NCBI GenBank assembly: GCA_021783175.1
Contig: JAJXUF010000009.1
Span: 1 to 64,000 of the forward strand
DNA: 64,000 nt
Origin: Pseudomonadota bacterium
GTDB lineage: Bacteria; Pseudomonadota; Gammaproteobacteria; Acidiferrobacterales; UBA6901
Direction: 5' to 3'
The translations under genes and the position numbers were made by a program. Below the pieces are notes generated by a model. That model worked only from the letters and a program-made list of their open reading frames with translations, had not been told where the DNA came from and made no database searches. Below, one piece after another: positions 26,510 through 35,830 of this stretch (the stretch's first letter is position 1; each line of letters starts with the position of its first letter).

Positions 26510-27457
26510 CTACTCCAGCGCCACCACGCCGTCACGCGCCAGTTGGCGCGCGCTGTCGGCGATCCTCTCGGCGGACAATCCGAGACTGTGCTTCAACTCG
26601 AGCCACTCCCCGGTGTCGCCGAAACGGTCGGCAACTCCAATTGCCACGATTCGCCCGTATCCGTACGGGGCCATCGCGGCGGCAATCGCCTCGAACAGGC
26701 CACCGATGTGGCTGTGTTCCTCGACGACAACCGCGCTCCGACAACGCAGCAGACAGTCTCGCACCGTTGCGACGTCCAGCGGCTTGATGGTACTGACGTT
26801 GATAACCGCGGCCGAAATGCCTTCCGTCTCCAGTTCCGTCGCCGCCGCCAGCGCGTCTGCCACAACGCTCCCCGTCGCAAAGATTGCCACCTCGTCCCCG
26901 TCCTTCAGGATCCGCGCTCGTCCGATCTCAAAGGGACTGTCTTCGCGGGTGACGAATGGAACGGGTTCCTTTTGTAATCGAATGTACACCGGACCATCGT
27001 GTGCCGCGGCGGCGTGAACCGCCTTTTTTGCCTCGTAATAATCCGCGGGCGACAGCACCGTCATGCCCGGCAGAACCCGCATCAGCGCCACGTCCTCGAC
27101 CCCCTGATGCGATCCTCCGTCATGGGATGCCGCCAGCCCGGCGTGTGTCGCGACCACCTTGACATTTAGTTGGCCAAACGCGACTGCCTGGCGAATCTGG
27201 TCGTAGGCCCTTCCAACGAAGATGGCGTAGGTGGTCGCGAACGGAACGAATCCCGCCAAAGACAACCCGGCCGCGATGCCGATGAGGTTCTGTTCGGCAA
27301 TGCCGACATTGATGAATCGATCCGGAAACTTTCCTTTCACCCATTCGGTCCGCGTCGATCGGGACAGGTCCGCGTCGAGCACAAGGACGTCCGGACGGCT
27401 CGCGACCAATTCCAACAAGGCATCTCCATAGGCATCTCGGGTTGCTTTGGCATTCAT
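26510..27457 (-). CDS. Transketolase-like enzyme, C-terminal (pyrimidine-binding) subunit
   Basis: The 315-residue protein matches the C-terminal half of split transketolases: the TPP pyrimidine-binding part with FINVGIAEQNLIGIAAG and GGSHQGVEDVALMR, then the small C-terminal domain with VVEEHSHIGGLFEAIA. It forms the active enzyme with the subunit encoded 4 bp upstream. The pair would use thiamine diphosphate to move a two-carbon ketol unit, or to decarboxylate a 2-oxo acid. Its place in a PEP-mutase operon that lacks a recognisable phosphonopyruvate decarboxylase makes it a candidate for the step that draws the pathway forward. Confidence 0.85.
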   Translation of the reverse strand: MNAKATRDAYGDALLELVASRPDVLVLDADLSRSTRTEWVKGKFPDRFINVGIAEQNLIGIAAGLSLAGFVPFATTYAIFVGRAYDQIRQAVAFGQLNVKVVATHAGLAASHDGGSHQGVEDVALMRVLPGMTVLSPADYYEAKKAVHAAAAHDGPVYIRLQKEPVPFVTREDSPFEIGRARILKDGDEVAIFATGSVVADALAAATELETEGISAAVINVSTIKPLDVATVRDCLLRCRSAVVVEEHSHIGGLFEAIAAAMAPYGYGRIVAIGVADRFGDTGEWLELKHSLGLSAERIADSARQLARDGVVALE

Positions 27458-27461
27458 GGCG

Positions 27462-28289
27462 CTACCTCGTCGCGGAAAGTTCTGACATAGCCTGTCGATA
27501 ATCGTCGTCCGATATGGGGTGATGGTGCCACTTCACGACGTTCTCCATGAACGAGATCCCCTTACCTTTTACGGTTTTGGCGATAACGATGGTGGGCCGC
27601 CCCGGCGTTTCCCTGGCGGCGGTCAGGGCCGCATCGATTTGCCCCAGATCGTGGCCATCGATGGCCATGGCATGCCATCCAAACGCCCGCGCCTTCGCCA
27701 CCAGATCTCCCAGCGGAATGATGGACTCGGTTTCGCCGTCGTTTTGCAGTCCGTTGCGGTCCACGATGGCGACGAGATTGTCGGCGCCCAGCGCCGGCGC
27801 CGCCATCATGGCCTCCCAATTCTGCCCCTCCTGAAGTTCTCCATCGCCGAGAATGCAGTAGACCCGCGAATCCCGCTGGAGCCGCTTGAATCCGGACGCC
27901 AGCCCCAACCCGATCGACAAACCCTGGCCCAACGAGCCGGTCGAGACGTCAATCCCCGGCAGCACGCGGGCCTTCGGGTGCCCCTGGAGCGGAGAGCCGA
28001 ACTGACGCAAGGTCTTGAGCCAATCCACCGGGTACCAGCCCGCCAGTGCCAGGACGGTGTAAAGCACCGGTGCCGCATGTCCCTTGCTCAGGATGAGCCG
28101 ATCACGATCGGGTTCGTCTGGTTTCAATACATCGAATCGCAAGTGCCGAAAGTACAGCGAGACCAGGATCTCCACGAGCGACAGCGATGATCCGGCATGC
28201 CCGGTGCCGGCGTGGTAAATCGACTCGATGGTCAACTGACGTGCGGTGGTTGCGATCTCTGCCAATCGCTTCGCGTCGCTCTGTTGCAC
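27462..28289 (-). CDS. Transketolase-like enzyme, N-terminal (TPP diphosphate-binding) subunit
   Basis: The 275-residue protein is the N-terminal half of a split transketolase, with GTGHAGSSLSLVEIL, LSKGHAAPVLYTVLA, GSLGQGLSIGLGLA and the TPP/Mg2+ motif GDGELQEGQNWEA. The start is GTG at 28289. It is followed after 4 bp by its partner. Split transketolases are common in secondary metabolism. Here the substrate is probably a phosphonate, but that is inference. Confidence 0.85.
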   Translation of the reverse strand: MQQSDAKRLAEIATTARQLTIESIYHAGTGHAGSSLSLVEILVSLYFRHLRFDVLKPDEPDRDRLILSKGHAAPVLYTVLALAGWYPVDWLKTLRQFGSPLQGHPKARVLPGIDVSTGSLGQGLSIGLGLASGFKRLQRDSRVYCILGDGELQEGQNWEAMMAAPALGADNLVAIVDRNGLQNDGETESIIPLGDLVAKARAFGWHAMAIDGHDLGQIDAALTAARETPGRPTIVIAKTVKGKGISFMENVVKWHHHPISDDDYRQAMSELSATR

Positions 28290-28347
28290 CGGTTTTGCTC
28301 CGTATCGTTTGGTTCCAGAATATGACGACTGAGGGTTCCGCCTTTTT

Positions 28348-28836
28348 CTATTGATGCAGCGTAACCAACCCGAGCGTACGCTGATACTTGTCCTGAAGTC
28401 TGACCTTGTCGTTCAATAGCGCCGGCGAAAAGATCTCCAACACCCCGAGTGGACCGTCCGACGTGTTGGCCAGGCGATGCGGGCGACCGGGGGTCGACCA
28501 CGCACACTGGTGACGGGTCAGCGCCGTGGTTTCGCCATTCGATGTCAGCGCCAGGGTACCGTGGTGCACACAAAAGAATTCACGCCGAGTGTTGTGAAAA
28601 TGTAGGCTGGTCGATTGACCGGCCCCTAGCTGCGCAAACGACAGGCCATACATGCCGGAATCCAAGAGGATGGAGTTCGTACCATAGGGCTTGCCCAAGA
28701 CGAACCGGGCGCGCTTCACAATCTCCACCGCGGGTTCCTCCAGCAGTTGCAGGAACAGCTCACGGACGGACGGGTCGCAGTCGGGCCATAGGGCGCCGAG
28801 GGCGTTGGATACGGCCACTAGTTCGGTGCTCATCAT
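28348..28836 (-). CDS. Cupin-domain protein
   Basis: The 162-residue protein has a cupin barrel with LHFHNTRREFFCVHHG (metal-ligand His pair plus Glu) and a second motif around WSTPGRPHRLANTS, like mannose-6-phosphate isomerase type II cupins. It may be a metal-dependent isomerase or oxygenase, or a binding protein. AGGAG lies 8 bases before the first of two ATGs. It sits between asnB-like and transketolase genes in the phosphonate operon. Confidence 0.8.
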   Translation of the reverse strand: MMSTELVAVSNALGALWPDCDPSVRELFLQLLEEPAVEIVKRARFVLGKPYGTNSILLDSGMYGLSFAQLGAGQSTSLHFHNTRREFFCVHHGTLALTSNGETTALTRHQCAWSTPGRPHRLANTSDGPLGVLEIFSPALLNDKVRLQDKYQRTLGLVTLHQ

Positions 28837-28847
28837 GCGTTCCACTC

Positions 28848-30758
28848 CTAAAAATATTCCTGCAAGAAGATCTCCAAATTGACCATCCGCCAGAGCTGGC
28901 ACCCGAATTGGTCGTCACGGGTCTTCATCCCCGCGTCAAACCACGATCGGAGTGCTGCTGGGACCAGCAGATCCTTGAGCCGGGAGGTTGGAGAAAACAG
29001 AAGTCGCCGCATGTCCGCCGTGGCGCCGTCCTCGCTCATCCACCGGCCAAGCGGAATGGGGAACCCCATCTTTCGCCGCCTCAACGCGGCATCCGGCAAG
29101 CGATCCTGGTAGAGCCGGCGAAGCACCACCTTGGTCTCGTCCAGCCGCTCACTGAAATCAGCGATCGGCACGACCAGAGCTTTCAAACGGGACAACGGTG
29201 ATCGCCAACGCACCTTTTCATCGGGTGGCAGATCGAATGCGCACTGCACCAGGCGGTGATCGGTGAACGGCACCCTCGCCTCGACGCTCGCACCCATTGT
29301 CGCGGCGTCAATCATTTCCAGCAATCCCGGGAGGTGGTGAGTCACGAGGAAAAGCCACACACGGTCTGAAAAGGATATGTCCCGGTTTTCCTCAAACACC
29401 TGCCGTACGAACTGGTTCGTGTACGCGTCCTGCGTCAGTTGCTGCGCGACCTCCGTAATCCAGAGCGGCTGCTTGTCACGAAGGGGAAAGTAGCTGTACC
29501 GGGACAGGAAGAACTCCATCTCCGTCATGTCGGCATCGGTATCACTCCACCCACTGATCCGACCGACCCGCCGGCGAACCGGACCAGGAAGCTGTCGGCC
29601 AAAGCGCATCCGTGCCAGGTCGAATTCCGCACGCGCGAGGCGCCCATATCCACCAAACAGCTCGTCGGCGCCTTCGCCACAGATCAGGACCTTTGCGGAT
29701 TTTGATACAGCTTTCGCGAGCTTGAACATTGCGACTTCATTGTGCATTCCCAGCGGCTGATCCTTGATGCGCACCTGCTCTCGGACCAATTCCTCCAGAT
29801 CGCCCGCCTCCAGTTCGACCGGATTCCAGTCCGCGCCACAGGAGATCGCGACCTCCCTCGCGTACGTCGACTCGTCATAGGCCTCGCCCCCGAGACGGCC
29901 GGTAAAGCATTTGATGCCCTTGTGGGCATTGCGGGTCATCTCGTAGACGAGGATGCTGGAATCGAGCCCCCCGGACAGCAGGGCTGCGACCGGCACATCC
30001 GCCACGCCCTGCAGATGCACGGATTCCTTGATCAGTTGCAGGACGTCCTGGTGGCCTGGCGCAGGCCGGCGGGTGCGGTCCGTTTCCAGTCGCCAGTATC
30101 TCCGGATTTCGAGATGGTCGCCTTCCAGCCGCAGGTAGGTGCCGGGTTCAAGCGACATCACGCCCTCGAAGTAGGTCGCCGGCCCCAGAACATGGCGATA
30201 CGACAGGAACGAGCTAACCGCGTGAACATTGAGTCGCCGCGGTACGGCCCGCCAGCCGATGACACCCTTGAGCTCCGACGCGAAGCAGAGTTGTCGGGAG
30301 TCAGCATAGTAGTAGACCGGCTTGACCCCGACCCGGTCCCGGTAAAGGAGAAATACCTGCCGGGATTCATCGTAGATCCCGATGGCAAACATACCGTTTA
30401 GCCGGTCGACGAAGGCCTCGCCCCAGGCCTTGTACGCCACAAGAATGACCTCGGTATCGCCTTGGGTCCGAAACCCGTACCCCTCGCGTTCCAGCTCCGC
30501 ACGCAGTTGCCGGAAGTTGTAGATTTCTCCGTTGAACGTCACGAAGACAACCCCCTGACGATCGGTCATGGGCTGGTCCGAACGTGCACCGACATCGGTA
30601 ATGGCCAGTCGGCGGTGGCCGAAGGAAAACCGCGGACGCTCGACAATATCCTCCGCGTCCGGACCCCGGTGACCCATTGTTTGAAGGATCGCACGCACCT
30701 CCGGCGCATTCGACGAGAGCGCGCCATTGCGTGATACGACTCCCAGAATCCCGCACAT
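28848..30758 (-). CDS. Asparagine synthetase B-like amidotransferase
   Basis: The 636-residue protein has an N-terminal class II glutaminase domain starting with the catalytic Cys2 (MCGILGVVS) and a synthetase domain with the PP-loop SGGLDSS near residue 260. Ammonia from glutamine is used to amidate an adenylated carboxylate. The length matches AsnB type enzymes rather than lasso cyclases, and the active-site Cys is retained. GGGAGG lies 6 bases before the ATG at 30758. In this operon it may amidate a phosphonate-bearing amino acid or a ketide acid. Confidence 0.88.
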   Translation of the reverse strand: MCGILGVVSRNGALSSNAPEVRAILQTMGHRGPDAEDIVERPRFSFGHRRLAITDVGARSDQPMTDRQGVVFVTFNGEIYNFRQLRAELEREGYGFRTQGDTEVILVAYKAWGEAFVDRLNGMFAIGIYDESRQVFLLYRDRVGVKPVYYYADSRQLCFASELKGVIGWRAVPRRLNVHAVSSFLSYRHVLGPATYFEGVMSLEPGTYLRLEGDHLEIRRYWRLETDRTRRPAPGHQDVLQLIKESVHLQGVADVPVAALLSGGLDSSILVYEMTRNAHKGIKCFTGRLGGEAYDESTYAREVAISCGADWNPVELEAGDLEELVREQVRIKDQPLGMHNEVAMFKLAKAVSKSAKVLICGEGADELFGGYGRLARAEFDLARMRFGRQLPGPVRRRVGRISGWSDTDADMTEMEFFLSRYSYFPLRDKQPLWITEVAQQLTQDAYTNQFVRQVFEENRDISFSDRVWLFLVTHHLPGLLEMIDAATMGASVEARVPFTDHRLVQCAFDLPPDEKVRWRSPLSRLKALVVPIADFSERLDETKVVLRRLYQDRLPDAALRRRKMGFPIPLGRWMSEDGATADMRRLLFSPTSRLKDLLVPAALRSWFDAGMKTRDDQFGCQLWRMVNLEIFLQEYF

Positions 30759-30775
30759 CGCGACCTCCCGCTGAT

Positions 30776-31573
30776 TCAGGCTACCGTGGTCAGCAGGGCG
30801 GTCTGGAAAATCCGCCTTGCTCTTTCGAGGTCGTCCATCGTGTCCACTTCGTACCATCGACAAAGCGAGACATCGACACCTTTCAACGCCATCCCCAGTC
30901 GTTTGATGCCATACCTCGCGGCATACTCGAACGGGGCCCGGTCGCCGTACTCCCGGCGCACCTCCGCCAGCGCCAGCATCAGCCGCTGTTGCACATCTGC
31001 GCTCGAGAAACGAGTGATGTTGACCGTCTTCCAGTGTTCCACCACCCGGAAATCGCGTTCGCGCTGGCTTTCATGCACCCAATCGGTCAGCACACCCTCG
31101 GCGTTTCGAATCGCGAACGTCCCCGTCAGATCCGGTCGATACGCCGCGATGGCCGCGGCACTTCCCGCCGTCTCCAAGACCTGCTCGAGCACCCGATCCT
31201 CGAATACGACATCCGCCTCAACCACCAACACGTCAGATTCCACCGGCGCCATTGTCAAACCGCATTGAAGGGATGCGGCGGTCCCGGTGCGTGCATACTC
31301 CGGGTTGAGGACGATCTCGACTGTGTCCGACAGACCTCTCCGGTTGATATATTCCCGCACATAGTCGGACAGATAACCTGCCACGACAACGACGTGGCTT
31401 ATTCCCTGTCGTTGCAGGGCATTGATCGCCCGCCCCAACATCGGCTCACCTTCAAAGAGGGTCAGGCATTTCGGCGAGGTTCTCGTCAACGGGGCCAACC
31501 GCGTTCCCAATCCCGCCGCGAGCAAGATCGCCGTGGTGGCGGCACGATATGGTGTCGGAGTCAATGTTTTCAT
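30776..31573 (-). CDS. Sugar-phosphate/phosphonate nucleotidyltransferase (PntC/LicC-like)
   Basis: The 265-residue protein has the nucleotidyltransferase signature LAAGLGTRLAPLT with a downstream PK, and VVEADVVFED for metal binding. Close relatives are CTP:phosphocholine and CTP:2-aminoethylphosphonate cytidylyltransferases. Its position directly after the transaminase and PEP mutase genes points to activation of 2-aminoethylphosphonate (or a related phosphonate) as a CMP ester. ATG 31573 is preferred; a TTG at 31582 with GAGG upstream is an alternative. Confidence 0.8.
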   Translation of the reverse strand: MKTLTPTPYRAATTAILLAAGLGTRLAPLTRTSPKCLTLFEGEPMLGRAINALQRQGISHVVVVAGYLSDYVREYINRRGLSDTVEIVLNPEYARTGTAASLQCGLTMAPVESDVLVVEADVVFEDRVLEQVLETAGSAAAIAAYRPDLTGTFAIRNAEGVLTDWVHESQRERDFRVVEHWKTVNITRFSSADVQQRLMLALAEVRREYGDRAPFEYAARYGIKRLGMALKGVDVSLCRWYEVDTMDDLERARRIFQTALLTTVA

Positions 31574-31582
31574 GCTTGCCAA

Positions 31583-32680
31583 CTAGGCCACCTCGGCGGC
31601 ACCGGTTTCTCTCAGCGACTCCGCCAGTCCGGACAGAAATCTATCGATATCCTCGGTCCCGATATCACCCAAGGTTGCAAAGAAGACGATTCCCTTTCGG
31701 ACCGTCGCGTCGTCGGTGTAGATCGTAATGCCCCTTTTTCCCATCAATTCGCGGAGCCGTTGATACGAAACACCCACGGGAAGGTATGCGGACGTCAGGA
31801 TATTGGACTTCCTACTTTCCGGGATCGGCACGAGTTTCCATCCCAGCTGCTCGAGGCCCCCCTCCAGTTTCCCCTTGAGCATTCGGTATCGATTCGCGCG
31901 CCCATTCACCGTTTCACTCAGGAGACGGTCAAGCGCGACATCCGCGGCGAGAAACATGGGCACGGCCGCCGTGAATGGCAGCTTCCCGCTCGTGGAGCAG
32001 CGGTGCCATTGCTCATACAGATCAAAATAGAAACTGCGCGAATGGCCCTTGGACGCCGCCAAGAGGGACTTCCTGGAAATCAGGAACGATATGCCGGGCA
32101 GACTTTCGAGACATTTGTTGGCGTTGACGGTGCACATTGCGATGTTATCGCGCTCCACGTCGACATCGTGCCCACCGACGCTGCTCACACCATCGACCAG
32201 CACGTGCGCTCCGTATTCCTTCGCCAGCGCCCCGATTTCTTGCAGCGGCGCCAGAATCCCGGTCGTGGTCTCGTGGTGGACGAGACAGAAATAGTCGTAT
32301 TTTTTCGGGGCCTGCGCGACAGCCTCTCGCAATCGTCGCATGTCAATTCCCTCGAACGGTTCGAATTCGATTTTCGACACGTCAACATTCAGTCGCTTTG
32401 CGATATCGTAGAGGCGCTGCGAATATCGCCCCGCCACAAGCACCAACACCGGCCCTTTCGTCACGCCAAGCATCGCCTCGTTGACCCCTGTTCCGGACGC
32501 GACAAATGGGACCGTGTCGTACGCATCGACCCCATGGACCACGCTGGTCCACTTCTGGCACACGCTTTTCAGCACATCGGCAAATTCCTGCTCGCGGTGC
32601 GAAAGATCAGGACTCAGCATGGCCTGGCGGACCGCCGGATTGACATTGGTCGGCCCGGGATTCATCAACAGCCGTTTCAT
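31583..32680 (-). CDS. 2-aminoethylphosphonate transaminase-like enzyme
   Basis: The 365-residue protein is a class V PLP aminotransferase of the PhnW/AGXT group, with NPGPTNVNP at the start, VDGVSSVGG (Asp163) and the PLP lysine K189 in NANKCLESLPG. It would interconvert phosphonoacetaldehyde with 2-aminoethylphosphonate, or aminate phosphonopyruvate to phosphonoalanine. The ATG overlaps the stop of the PEP mutase gene by 4 bases, and such tight pairing is typical of phosphonate synthesis operons. Confidence 0.85.
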   Translation of the reverse strand: MKRLLMNPGPTNVNPAVRQAMLSPDLSHREQEFADVLKSVCQKWTSVVHGVDAYDTVPFVASGTGVNEAMLGVTKGPVLVLVAGRYSQRLYDIAKRLNVDVSKIEFEPFEGIDMRRLREAVAQAPKKYDYFCLVHHETTTGILAPLQEIGALAKEYGAHVLVDGVSSVGGHDVDVERDNIAMCTVNANKCLESLPGISFLISRKSLLAASKGHSRSFYFDLYEQWHRCSTSGKLPFTAAVPMFLAADVALDRLLSETVNGRANRYRMLKGKLEGGLEQLGWKLVPIPESRKSNILTSAYLPVGVSYQRLRELMGKRGITIYTDDATVRKGIVFFATLGDIGTEDIDRFLSGLAESLRETGAAEVA

Positions 32681-33615
32681 GACCCGGACTCCATTGATCC
32701 CCGCGGCAGGTAGCGCGCCTCTGCCTCTGCCAGTTCCGCATAATCCAGCAGTCGGAAGAGCTCATTGAGGCTTCCAATCCCGGATTCGATGTCGCGGATG
32801 CCACGATCGGCAAGAATCTTTCTTCCCGTGGCCTGCATCGCCTTCACGGCCGCACGAAGGCTGTGGTTCGCGCAGATGTACACGGAGACCCCCGCCCGTT
32901 CCAGCTCCTCGGCATCCGCCTGGTAGTAGGTCGTCGGCGCGATCACCAATGGGGTCCGTCGCGCCCATTCCCTCGCGAACGCAAGGATTTCCTCCGCCGT
33001 CTTCTTTCTGGAATGGATGAAGATGGCGTCGGCGCCGGCACGGCGATAGGCCTCCGCACGGTCCAGGGCTTCGCTCATTGTGCGCCCCGCGATCAGCGCC
33101 TCCGTGCGCGCAATGATGCAGAAATTTGGGTCCGTTTGCGTGTCGCGCCCTGCCTTGATCTTTCCGCAGAATTCCTCAGTGAAGGCCAGCGCGTGATTGT
33201 CACCGACGAATGAATTCAGCTTCGGAAACAGCTTGTCCTCGACGACAACGCCAGATACGGAGTAATTGCACAGTTTCTTGACGACCAGACGGAAATTGTT
33301 GAAATTGCCGAATCCGGTATCGCCATCGAACAAGATTGGCAATTTGGTCGCATCCACCATCGTCTCCAGTATAGCGACGACCTGGGTCCACGACGCCTCG
33401 TTGTGATCCCGAAGACCCAGCGTGCTTGCGATGGACAACCCGGACGCCCAAATTGCAGCGAACCCGCAGTCCTCTGCGATGCGCGCGGATAGTCCATTGT
33501 GTGCCTCCATCAGGAGCGTCATCTTCGGTGCCAACAGGATGTCACGCAGACGCGCCGCCTTGCTTTCTTGCGACGGAATTACCGCCGTGGGGCTTTCTTG
33601 CTGAATGGGATGCAT
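32677..33615 (-). CDS. pepM: Phosphoenolpyruvate phosphomutase
   Basis: The 312-residue TIM-barrel protein of the isocitrate lyase superfamily carries the diagnostic phosphomutase motif EDKLFPKLNS (residues 126-135, with EDK and NS both kept) and the metal-binding LFDGDTGFGN around Asp98. It converts PEP to phosphonopyruvate, the entry reaction of nearly all phosphonate pathways. GGAGG lies 6 bases before the ATG at 33615. It is the first gene of the operon that runs to 20908. About 1.1 kb upstream is a control region shared with the ketosynthase operon. Confidence 0.95.
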   Translation of the reverse strand: MHPIQQESPTAVIPSQESKAARLRDILLAPKMTLLMEAHNGLSARIAEDCGFAAIWASGLSIASTLGLRDHNEASWTQVVAILETMVDATKLPILFDGDTGFGNFNNFRLVVKKLCNYSVSGVVVEDKLFPKLNSFVGDNHALAFTEEFCGKIKAGRDTQTDPNFCIIARTEALIAGRTMSEALDRAEAYRRAGADAIFIHSRKKTAEEILAFAREWARRTPLVIAPTTYYQADAEELERAGVSVYICANHSLRAAVKAMQATGRKILADRGIRDIESGIGSLNELFRLLDYAELAEAEARYLPRGSMESGS

Positions 33616-34679
33616 CTTCGACCTCCGGTTCCTTCGTTCGATCACTTGATGCCGCCGATTGGCGGATCTCCTTATCACTTCAGTCAAGACACCCGGATCT
33701 TTCGAACTAGGTCCTTGCCTCGGATATTCTTTGAGTACACTTTTTCCGACTGCCCCTCCTGTTCATCGACTGCTCGCAGATGACCGCCTAACCCTCGGTA
33801 CCGGCGTCCCACCCCGCCTGTGCACCGGTAAGTCCGGCCGCTTCATTCCTGCTTTCCATGACCCGCGCGACAATCGGCCTCGGCAAACGCGACCATCGAG
33901 GTTTTCCTTTGGCGGTGCTACATTGCGGGAAGCCACATCGTCCCGATGAGTCGCTGGCTTGTGGCCTGGCGCATCGATACCTGCACGGTGGAATGGGTTG
34001 CGGTGTCGGGACATGCGTTTCAGTGGCGGTCCAGGGTTTCCGGACTTTCCAATCGACCCTCAAAATGAGCGATCGGCAGGTACCGGTGCCGTAAGCGCTT
34101 CGGCACGATGCGAGACCCCCGCCAATTGCTGACCGTGGATAACCCGCGTTGAATTGTTTCGGGAGTGAATTGCGGCGATCCCACCATCCAGCACGCCGGG
34201 TGAACCGCGTTATGCTCGCCTTCCGGCCGCCGCACGTTCGTGAAGGCACCCGGATGAAGAACGATATCCTTCCTGAAAACATTGCTTGGCACAGTTCAAC
34301 ACTCCTTGCGAAAACAGCCTGGTGAACTTGTAGATTCGGCGCGCCAAACGAACCCTCCGCGCCTTGCTGCCCCCTTTTCACCCGTTCTGGTGGTTCAGAA
34401 TATGCCTGGTCTCCGCCGTTCCAGACCGCAGGTTGGGCGAAACGTCCTAGTCGGCCTGTTCCCGGCTGCAAACATCACGAAGCATGGGTGGCGCAACGGA
34501 TGGTTGGGGTATCGCGCAGGGCAAACATTCTTCATCGCCAATTTAGTGTAACGCTGTTGTTGACCCGACCCGTCGCTGGTGAGCGGTATCTCCGCTGAAC
34601 GACCCACCCGCGCCTGGGCTCCAACTCGACAGGCAGCTTCCGACGCGTATTCCGCAAGGCTCGAAGCCTCTCCATTTCA
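33616..34679. other. Long leader/spacer upstream of pepM
   Basis: This stretch of just over 1 kb has no gene I can support. A minus-strand frame at 34020-34292 (90 residues) has protein-like composition, but no family resemblance and no ribosome site. If the shared control region at 34680-34834 contains the promoter, this stretch is an unusually long 5' leader or contains a decayed gene. Confidence 0.4.
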
Positions 34680-34834
34680 CGCACGGTGGAGACGATATCC
34701 CACTGCGGTCTGGACTATAGCGAACTCGGCCCGCCGTCTTGCATCGCCCAGAGGAATGACTGTGGATCGGCTGGAACTAATGCCTAGGTAGTAATCCGGT
34801 TCGGCTTGCGACCAACGTCGCGACGGACATTCGC
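34680..34834 (-). promoter_or_regulatory. Shared control region, copy A (upstream of pepM operon)
   Basis: About 150 bp is nearly identical to 43708-43862; I count about 15 mismatches by eye. The best kept part is a run of 37 identical bases around ACTAATGCCTAGGTAGT (34776-34792), an imperfect palindrome centred on CCTAGG. On the minus strand, CTATAG (34715-34720) could be a -10 box about 65 bases from the palindrome centre. This fits an activator site plus promoter, probably bound by the LuxR-type protein encoded at 43883-44614. Confidence 0.65.
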
Positions 34835-35101
34835 AATGGACCGTCCGCGTGACCGCGGATCGTGATCGATGCAGCCTGAATGTTGGCAATGCCCCGACCA
34901 AATGCGCGCGACGGCGCAAGTGATCAACCGGGTCGGTCACGTCAGACGACTTGGAACCGCGTCACGCCCGGTAAGGATTCAATCCGCGAACGCAGGGGTA
35001 GAATTTTCGCGCGACACGCGGCGATCGGTCTGACGTCTGCCGCCGTGATGATTCGTTGGAGTCTCGGGATCCGACAGACGCAGTTCCCGGTGTCGGTCAC
35101 G
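34835..35101. other. Spacer after the CYTH gene
   Basis: This holds no gene I can support. The 13-bp word TCGGTCACGTCAG occurs twice, near 34934 and 35092. Confidence 0.4.
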
Positions 35102-35611
35102 TCAGGTGCCACCCGGGCGTCTGACGCGGTCGCTCGCTCCATCTGCGCGGTCACGCCACTGGCAAAACGGCGTACTCGCCAGATTGGCGTTGTAGAATCG
35201 AGTATCCTCGGTTACCTCCGCTCCGACCCACGGCGGCAAATTGAGCTCCTGGCCTTCGTGATCCAGCTCCACCTCGGCCACGACGAGACCGGCATTTTCT
35301 CCAATGAACTCGTCGACCTCCCACTTCATTCCATCGTGGAACACGACGTGACGAACCTTTTCCACGGGAAACCCGAGGCACATTTTGAGCATCTCCGCCC
35401 CATCCCTGGACGGGATTTCATATTCGTATTCTTTCCGCACTCCACCCCGGGGGAGTCCTTTAACGGTTAGAAAGGCCTGCGTCCCGGTAAGGCGAACCCT
35501 CACTTCTTGCCCTTCGGCGCTGCCCAGATAACCCTGGCTAATTCGAGTACCCGATTCTTTACGCCACTGGTCCCCCACGACCAGGAACTTGCGCTCGATC
35601 TCGGTCGCCAC
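35102..35611 (-). CDS. CYTH-domain (triphosphate tunnel) protein
   Basis: The 169-residue protein begins with the CYTH signature EIERKFLV and has the alternating charged strands VRVRLTG, FLTVKG and YEYEIP of triphosphate tunnel metalloenzymes. These act on triphosphate-containing substrates (inorganic triphosphate, thiamine triphosphate) or as class IV adenylyl cyclases. GTG at 35611 is the only start in place. It is the last gene behind the ketosynthase set, after a 219-bp gap, so it may or may not belong to the pathway. Confidence 0.8.
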   Translation of the reverse strand: MATEIERKFLVVGDQWRKESGTRISQGYLGSAEGQEVRVRLTGTQAFLTVKGLPRGGVRKEYEYEIPSRDGAEMLKMCLGFPVEKVRHVVFHDGMKWEVDEFIGENAGLVVAEVELDHEGQELNLPPWVGAEVTEDTRFYNANLASTPFCQWRDRADGASDRVRRPGGT

Positions 35612-35830
35612 TTACCCTCTCTTTCCCGCATCCATATCGTTGCGCACCATTTCCCGCGACGGCCGTACGACGCGGCGCCTGATCGACCGTTACCGAAATC
35701 TCGTTGCTTCCCACCAACCGCGCCGCAACTGCGGTGTCTTCACCGGCGCGCCATTCCGCGACCACTTCCCCCGCTGGATCTTGTTCTGCGTGCCTGGAAA
35801 TGCCGACGGGTTCCGATCTCGCCAGCGGAA

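Noticed and set aside
24117..30758. Lasso-peptide cluster (AsnB-like plus HprK-like kinases)
   Set aside because: AsnB keeps its glutaminase Cys and has AsnB length, and there is no precursor peptide, RRE protein or transglutaminase-like protease.
30677..32713. 678-codon plus-strand frame opposite the cytidylyltransferase and transaminase genes
   Set aside because: Both minus-strand genes have unmistakable family motifs; the plus frame has none.
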